This document shows positions 59,545 to 64,000 of a DNA stretch of 64,000 nucleotides, one piece after another. The notes beneath the pieces were generated by a model. The model did no database searches and was not told the DNA's origin. It worked only from the letters and a program-made list of their open reading frames with translations. The stretch is from Micromonospora sp. NBC_01813 (lineage in GTDB: Bacteria; Actinomycetota; Actinomycetes; Mycobacteriales; Micromonosporaceae). The translations under genes were made by a program, and so were the position numbers. The number at the start of each line of letters is the position of its first letter. Within the stretch, counting starts at the first letter, position 1. The stretch spans positions 1,552,501 to 1,616,500 of the forward strand of contig NZ_CP109067.1 in the NCBI RefSeq assembly GCF_035917335.1. The letters are read 5' to 3'.

Positions 59545-59947
59545 ACGCGCGGCGGACCGACCCGGGGCGCCGCGACCGGCTCGTTGACGTACCACTTCCC
59601 CACGCGAGACGATATGCTCTACGCCGCGTTCTCGCACCTGGCCTACACGCAGCACGCGTGCTTCGACCGGATCATCGCAGAGCTGCCCGACGGGGAGGAC
59701 CTGCGCGAGCGCGTGGTGGAGCTGATTGTCACCCACGGTGGCGGCTACGGGCGCGACATGGTGCTCTCGGCAGAGCTGTATGCGCTGGCGGTCCGTGACG
59801 AACGCTATCGCGCGCTGATCCAGAACTGGATGGAGCGCTCGCGTGCGTCGCTTGCCCGGTACTTCCCGCCAGAGCTCGCCCCGATGATCGACGCCCTGCA
59901 GGAGGGCCTTGTCCTGCACAGCCTGCTCGCCCTGACCGGAGCCTGCC
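59541..59947 (+). pseudogene. TetR family regulator with deleted DNA-binding domain
   Basis: GTG 59541 overlaps the LLM stop and reads NARRTDPGRRDRL, the usual lead-in to a TetR HTH. Near 59571-59577 the frame shifts. The other frame continues GSLTYHFPTRDDMLYAAFSH, the end of the HTH and start of the ligand domain, then a full-looking helical C-domain to GLVLHSLLAL. The first two HTH helices, about 25-30 residues, are missing. Its C-terminus also runs into the MFS start, so it may be cut there as well. It cannot bind DNA as it stands. Confidence 0.8.
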
Positions 59948-61180
59948 GTGAGCACGACAGTCACTGCCCAGCGCAGACGCGCCGCCCTGTTCACGGCCTT
60001 CTTCGTGACCGGTCTCTGCATGGCCACATGGGTCTCGCGCACCCCCGCCATCCGTGACGCGATCGACGCGAGCACGGCGCAGATGGGACTCATCATTGCC
60101 GGGCTCTCCGTGGGCTCCATGGTTGGGATCTCGGTGACCGGGACGCTCGTCGCCCGCCGCGGTGCCCGCTTCGTAGTGCTGTGCGGCATGGCCGCTGTCG
60201 TGGTCGGCGTCGCGGTCGTCGCGGTCGGAACCGCTACCGCCCATGGCTGGCTCGTCGCGACCGGTCTCGCGTTCTTCGGCTACGGCATGGGCTCGGGGGA
60301 GATCGGCCAGAACGTCGAGGGCGTCGATGTCGAGCAGGCGCTCGGCAAGACGGTCGTTCCGAGCCTGCACGGCTGCTACAGCCTCGGCGTCGGGGTCGGT
60401 GGTCTGGGCGGGCTGGCCGCCACCACAGGCGGTATCTCGGTCGTCGCGCACCTTGCCGCTGTGGCGGTCGTGACTGCGGCTGCGTCGTCATGGCTGGTGG
60501 CGAACCTCGCCTCGGCCGTCGGCCAGGAAGCGGGGTCCTCGTATGAGCGCGCCTCGGTACGCGGGTCCGTGACGGCGTTCCTTTCGGTCTGGACCGAGCG
60601 TCGCACTCTCGCAATCGGCATCATCGTGCTCGGTATGGCCCTCGCTGAAGGTTCGGCGAACGACTGGCTCCCGCTGATCATGGTCGATGGTTTCTCCCTC
60701 TCTGCCGCGACGGCGTCCCTCGTCTACGCATTCTTTGGCCTTTCCATGGCGATCGGCCGATTCAGCGGCGGGTACTTCCTCGACAGGTTCGGCCGGGCGC
60801 CGGTGATGGTCGCCAGTGCCGTGCTCGCTGTCCTCGGGATCGCCACGGTGTCGTTCGCCCCCACGGCGACTCTCGGAGCCGTGGGCGTCTTCTTCTGGGG
60901 AATCGGTGCCTCGCTCGGATTCCCGGTGGCACTGTCAGCCGCCGGTGACGACCCGGTCGGCGCGGCGCGTCGGGTCAGTGCCGTCGCGGCCGCCGGGTAC
61001 ACCGCCTTCTTGGTCGGCCCGCCGATCCTCGGCGTCGTCGGTGAGCACGTGGGTCTGCGCTCCGCGATCGTGCTCGTCCTGGTCATGGTGATCGTCTCGG
61101 CGTTCTTCTCCCGCGCGGTGTCCAAACCCGCCGCCGAGGGCAAGAACCACGTTGAGGACGCACCCGCTCAGTTCCATTAG
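59948..61180 (+). CDS. MFS transporter next to the TetR remnant
   Basis: The 410-residue protein has twelve hydrophobic helices, an N-terminal RRRAALFTAFFVTGLCMATW, and FFGYGMGSGEIGQNVEGVDVEQALGK, a motif found in a fucose/BMP-like MFS subgroup. GTG 59948 lies inside the end of the TetR remnant. The codon pattern (many ATC/ATT and CTC) differs from the neighbours, matching the LLM gene. With its regulator broken, it may now be expressed constitutively. Substrate unknown. Confidence 0.87.
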   Translation: MSTTVTAQRRRAALFTAFFVTGLCMATWVSRTPAIRDAIDASTAQMGLIIAGLSVGSMVGISVTGTLVARRGARFVVLCGMAAVVVGVAVVAVGTATAHGWLVATGLAFFGYGMGSGEIGQNVEGVDVEQALGKTVVPSLHGCYSLGVGVGGLGGLAATTGGISVVAHLAAVAVVTAAASSWLVANLASAVGQEAGSSYERASVRGSVTAFLSVWTERRTLAIGIIVLGMALAEGSANDWLPLIMVDGFSLSAATASLVYAFFGLSMAIGRFSGGYFLDRFGRAPVMVASAVLAVLGIATVSFAPTATLGAVGVFFWGIGASLGFPVALSAAGDDPVGAARRVSAVAAAGYTAFLVGPPILGVVGEHVGLRSAIVLVLVMVIVSAFFSRAVSKPAAEGKNHVEDAPAQFH

Positions 61181-61247
61181 ACAGCCCAGCTGGCTGCACC
61201 TGCTCCGCCAGCGGTGACGTGTCGGTGCCGGCCCGTACGGTGGGCCG

Positions 61248-62306
61248 GTGAACGCAGGATCGCAGATCGGTCGGCTGCGGCTGGCCGCGCAACGCCTCGT
61301 CGGCGCCGACGCCACCGCGACCGGCGCCGTACGCCACCTGGCGGCGATGCAGGCGCAGGACTTCCCCGGCGTGGTCGTGTCGATCGCGGTGCGGACCCGT
61401 GGCCGGAGCCGCGCCGACGTCGAGGCGGCGTTCGACGCCGGTGACGTCGTCGTGTCGTGGCCGCTGCGCGGCACCCTGCACGCCGTCGTCGCCGAGGACC
61501 TCGGCTGGCTGCTGGCATTGGGCACCCCACGGGTGCTTGCCCAGGCAGCGGCACGCCGGGCCGCGCTCAGCCTCGACGACGCCGTGTTCGACCGGGCCCG
61601 CGAGGTGGCAGTCGAAGCGCTGCACGGTGGTCGGCGGCTGCGCCGCGACGCGCTGCTGGCCGCCTGGGCCGCGGCCGGGGTGGCCATCGACGGGCAGCGT
61701 GGCTACCACCTGCTCTGGCATCTGGCGCAGACCGGGACGCTGTGCCTGGGGCCGCTGGTCGACGGCCGCCCGGCGATCGTGCTGGTCGACGAATGGATCC
61801 GGGCGCCGCGCCGGCTGGCCCGCGACGAGGCGCTCGGCGAGTTGGCGTTGCGCTACTTCCAGGGCCATGGGCCGGCGACGGTGCGTGACTTCGTGCGCTG
61901 GGCGCAGCTGCTCGCCGCCGACGCCCGGACCGGGCTGGCCATCGCCGCGCCGCAGCTGGAGCGGGTCGTCGTCGACGGCGTCGACCATTTCCGCTGCCCA
62001 CAGGTCGCCGATCGGCTTGCCGCAGCCTCGGAGCAGGCCGACGGGGTGCTGCTGCTGCCTGGCTTCGACGAGTTCGTCCTTGGCTACCGGGACCGTGACG
62101 CGGTGCTCGACCCCGCGTACGCGCAACGGATCGTCCCCGGCGGCAACGGCGTGTTCCGGCCGACCGTGGTCGACGCCGGGCGGATCGTCGGCACCTGGCG
62201 GCACAGTGGGCGCGGTGCCGCCCGCACGCTGGAGGTCGACCCGTTCGACCGGTTCACCCCGGCCGTCGAGGCCGGGGTCGTCGCCGCGTACGCCCGCCTG
62301 CCCTGA
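61248..62306 (+). CDS. Winged-helix (HTH_42) protein, AlkZ/AlkX-like DNA glycosylase
   Basis: The 352-residue protein belongs to the HTH_42 family: LRLAAQRLVG, then AVRHLAAMQAQDFPGVVVSI, WPLRGTLHAV, and a C-terminal LLLPGFDEFVLGYRDRDAVL. The QAQ in AAMQAQD matches the catalytic QxQ of AlkZ-type glycosylases, which unhook interstrand crosslinks; the related YcaQ group has QxD. In Streptomyces, AlkZ gives self-resistance to azinomycin-like alkylators, while AlkX relatives act more generally. No biosynthetic cluster of that kind is visible here. Confidence 0.83.
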   Translation: MNAGSQIGRLRLAAQRLVGADATATGAVRHLAAMQAQDFPGVVVSIAVRTRGRSRADVEAAFDAGDVVVSWPLRGTLHAVVAEDLGWLLALGTPRVLAQAAARRAALSLDDAVFDRAREVAVEALHGGRRLRRDALLAAWAAAGVAIDGQRGYHLLWHLAQTGTLCLGPLVDGRPAIVLVDEWIRAPRRLARDEALGELALRYFQGHGPATVRDFVRWAQLLAADARTGLAIAAPQLERVVVDGVDHFRCPQVADRLAAASEQADGVLLLPGFDEFVLGYRDRDAVLDPAYAQRIVPGGNGVFRPTVVDAGRIVGTWRHSGRGAARTLEVDPFDRFTPAVEAGVVAAYARLP

Positions 62307-62414
62307 TCCGTGACCACCGACCTGCCGGAACGTACGGTGACGACGAAACTACTTCGTTCGTGAAAGCTGTGTGTCGGCGCGCGCCCCGCCGCTTCGGGGT
62401 GCACGATCATTGCC

Positions 62415-63422
62415 ATGGGTTCGTTGGATGTCAGCCTGTTGGTCTGGGCCGTCACGATCGTCGTCATCGTCGCGCTGCTCGCGCTCGACCTCGCGGTGGC
62501 GGCGTGGCGCCCCCATGCCGTCGGGTTCGGTGAGGCGGTCGGCTGGTCGGTGTTCTACGTGGCGGTCGCCATCGTCTTCGGTCTGGTCTTCATGGCGTGG
62601 GCCGGCGGCGGCTACGGCACCGAGTACTTCGCCGGCTACCTGGTGGAGAAGAGCCTCTCGGTCGACAACCTGTTCGTCTTCGTCATCATCATCAGCACCT
62701 TCGCCGTGCCGGAGGAACACCAGCACAAGGTGCTGACCTTCGGCATCATCGCCGCGCTGATCATGCGGGCCATCTTCATCGCCGCCGGCGCCACCCTGCT
62801 GAACCTGTTCTCGTTCATGTTCCTGATCTTCGGCCTGCTGCTGATCTTCACCGCGGTCCAGCTGTTCCGCCACCGCGACGAGGACCCGCAGGTCGACGAC
62901 AACGTGCTCGTCCGCACCACCCGCCGGGTGCTGCCGGTCACCCCGGACTACGTCGACGGCAAACTGGTCACCCGCATCGACGGCCGGCGGGTCGTCACGC
63001 CGCTGTTCATCGTGCTGATCGCGATCGGCAGCACCGACCTGCTGTTCGCCCTGGACTCCATCCCCGCCGTGTTCGGCATCACCCAGGAGCCGTACATCGT
63101 CTTCACCGCCAACGCCTTCGCCCTGATCGGGCTGCGAGCGTTGTTCTTCCTGGTCAAGGGCCTGCTGGACCGGCTGGTCTACCTGTCGACCGGACTGGCG
63201 TTGATCCTGGCACTGATCGGCGTCAAGCTGATCCTGCACTGGGGTCACACCCTCGACGACCGGGTGCCCGAAGTGGAGACCCCGGTGTCGCTGGGCCTGA
63301 TCCTGGTGATCCTGACGGTCACCGTCGTCGCCAGCCTGATCAAGGTCCGCCGGGACCCGGACGCCCGCGCCCACGCCGGTTCGCTGCGCGCCCACGACGA
63401 CCAGCACCGCGACGCCGGCTGA
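62415..63422 (+). CDS. TerC/Alx family membrane protein
   Basis: The 335-residue protein has seven to nine hydrophobic helices and the diagnostic EKSLSVDNLFVFVIIISTF, followed by LTFGIIAALIMRAIF and later GSTDLLFALDSIPAVFG. TerC/Alx proteins export manganese or other metals and are linked to tellurite tolerance and pH stress. The upstream 108 bases contain a GCCCCGCCGCTTCGGGG hairpin but no yybP-ykoY Mn riboswitch that I can recognise. Confidence 0.93.
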   Translation: MGSLDVSLLVWAVTIVVIVALLALDLAVAAWRPHAVGFGEAVGWSVFYVAVAIVFGLVFMAWAGGGYGTEYFAGYLVEKSLSVDNLFVFVIIISTFAVPEEHQHKVLTFGIIAALIMRAIFIAAGATLLNLFSFMFLIFGLLLIFTAVQLFRHRDEDPQVDDNVLVRTTRRVLPVTPDYVDGKLVTRIDGRRVVTPLFIVLIAIGSTDLLFALDSIPAVFGITQEPYIVFTANAFALIGLRALFFLVKGLLDRLVYLSTGLALILALIGVKLILHWGHTLDDRVPEVETPVSLGLILVILTVTVVASLIKVRRDPDARAHAGSLRAHDDQHRDAG

Positions 63423-63437
63423 GCACCGCGGAGCCGG

Positions 63438-64000
63438 TCAGCCGGCCGCGGTGCGGGCCGCCCGCGCGGCCGCGATCCGGTACGCCGGGTCGCGGTCCAG
63501 GTTGTGCCGGTCCCGGTCGTAGCGACGGGTGGTACGCGGATCCGCGTGGCCCATCGCGTCCTGCACGTCTTCCAGCGGTACGCCCTCGGCGCGGGCGGTG
63601 GTGGCGAACGCGTGCCGCAACGAGTGCGGCGACAGCCGGTCCCACGCCGGTAGTCCGGCGTCGCGGGCCAGCCGGCGGACCAGACGGAACACGGCGTGCC
63701 GGTCGAGCCGGGCGCCGGTGGCGGTGACCAGCAGCGGACCGTCGAGTTCGTCGACCGGCACCCCGGCGGCGTGGGCCCGCCCGGTCAGGTACGCGTCGAG
63801 GGTCGCGGCGGTGTCCGGGGCGAGCGCCCGTCGGCGTGCCCGGCCGCCCTTGCCGACGAACCGGACACTGCGGTGGCCGCGTTCGTGGCCGACGTCGGCC
63901 ACGTCGACCGAGACCAGTTCCCCGACCCGCAGCCCGAGATCGGCCAGCAGCGCGAGCACGGCGAGGTTGCGGGGGCCGCTGGGCCGTGGGTCGGCGCGGG
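63438..64000 (-). CDS. Tyrosine recombinase (phage integrase family), partial at the window edge
   Basis: Reading from 64000 gives NLAVLALLADLGLRVGELVS with the catalytic Arg, then GKGG with the beta-hairpin Lys, and HSLRHAFATTARAEG (His, Arg). GHADPRTTRRYDRDRH follows with the second His and the nucleophile Tyr. All catalytic residues of the domain are present. The N-terminal core-binding domain lies outside the window. The RHRY form and short tail fit XerC/D-like or IS/phage integrases; context beyond the edge would decide. It is convergent with the TerC gene. Confidence 0.9.
   Translation of the reverse strand, partial: RADPRPSGPRNLAVLALLADLGLRVGELVSVDVADVGHERGHRSVRFVGKGGRARRRALAPDTAATLDAYLTGRAHAAGVPVDELDGPLLVTATGARLDRHAVFRLVRRLARDAGLPAWDRLSPHSLRHAFATTARAEGVPLEDVQDAMGHADPRTTRRYDRDRHNLDRDPAYRIAAARAARTAAG

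Noticed and set aside
62307-62414. A yybP-ykoY manganese riboswitch before the TerC gene
   Set aside because: Only a short GC hairpin is present; the conserved internal-loop sequences of that riboswitch are not visible.
1-64000. tRNA, rRNA and replication-origin signals
   Set aside because: No cloverleaf with a GTTCGA-type arm, no rRNA-like stretch and no DnaA-box cluster was seen by eye; a covariance-model scan would settle the tRNA question.

Overview
The window is about 72% G+C. GTG starts are common, and several genes are probably read from leaderless mRNAs. It carries families typical of filamentous actinobacteria: XRE/DUF5753-DUF397 pairs, a LAL-type LuxR regulator, a dynamin-like GTPase pair, streptogrisin-type protease, and paired YbaB/WXG genes. 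The best guess is a chromosome segment of a Micromonosporaceae member (Micromonospora-like). That is inference from gene content, not an alignment. No rRNA, tRNA or CRISPR array was seen.

1-9 kb: the N-terminal part of a short-chain dehydrogenase, a patatin-like lipase, the cydAB bd oxidase with tandem dyad operators at its start, an acyltransferase, and a LAL regulator coupled to a small LuxR-type protein. 9-13 kb: an overlapping operon of two dynamin-like GTPases and an extremely acidic protein. 13-19 kb: a tandem-MerR regulator divergent from an erythromycin esterase, a DCC/HTTM membrane redox operon, and a membrane-tailed Hsp70. 19-26 kb: GDPD phosphodiesterase, UMF1 permease, Tat-exported poly-glutamate hydrolase, SpoIIE-type phosphatase, and a membrane protein with 99-bp repeats encoding an 11-residue pentapeptide-like array. 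26-29 kb: an XRE/DUF5753-DUF397 pair split by a solo-tnpB IS605-type element, then a secreted M15 peptidase.

29-37 kb: macrolide-type glycosyltransferase and divergent TetR sharing two identical operators, a collapsed proline iminopeptidase, a MerR regulator, a YbaB/WXG/toxin operon, a sulfotransferase, and a two-gene remnant related to AbiEii systems. 37.5-43.2 kb is the most distinctive region: glycosyltransferase, Rieske oxygenase alpha and beta, MFS exporter, carboxymuconolactone-decarboxylase-like protein, an unrecognised Cys-rich protein, and a convergent flavin reductase. The overlaps imply one transcript that oxidises, glycosylates and exports an unknown small molecule. 43-46.7 kb: fused remnants of a sulfotransferase and a DUF234 ATPase, then a NarL-type two-component pair divergent from an MMPL exporter.

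46.8-64 kb: MMPL exporter, ArsR/CDF metal pair, S1 protease, PLP enzyme, a transmembrane Hsp70 with an external beta-propeller, YunG-like protein, thymidine kinase, epimerase, a probably acquired LLM/TetR-remnant/MFS block, AlkZ-like protein, TerC protein, and the C-terminal part of a tyrosine recombinase. A recurring theme is genes with internal deletions (31.5, 36.3, 43.3, 43.9 and 59.5 kb). Family calls come from reading motifs by eye; no database search was run.
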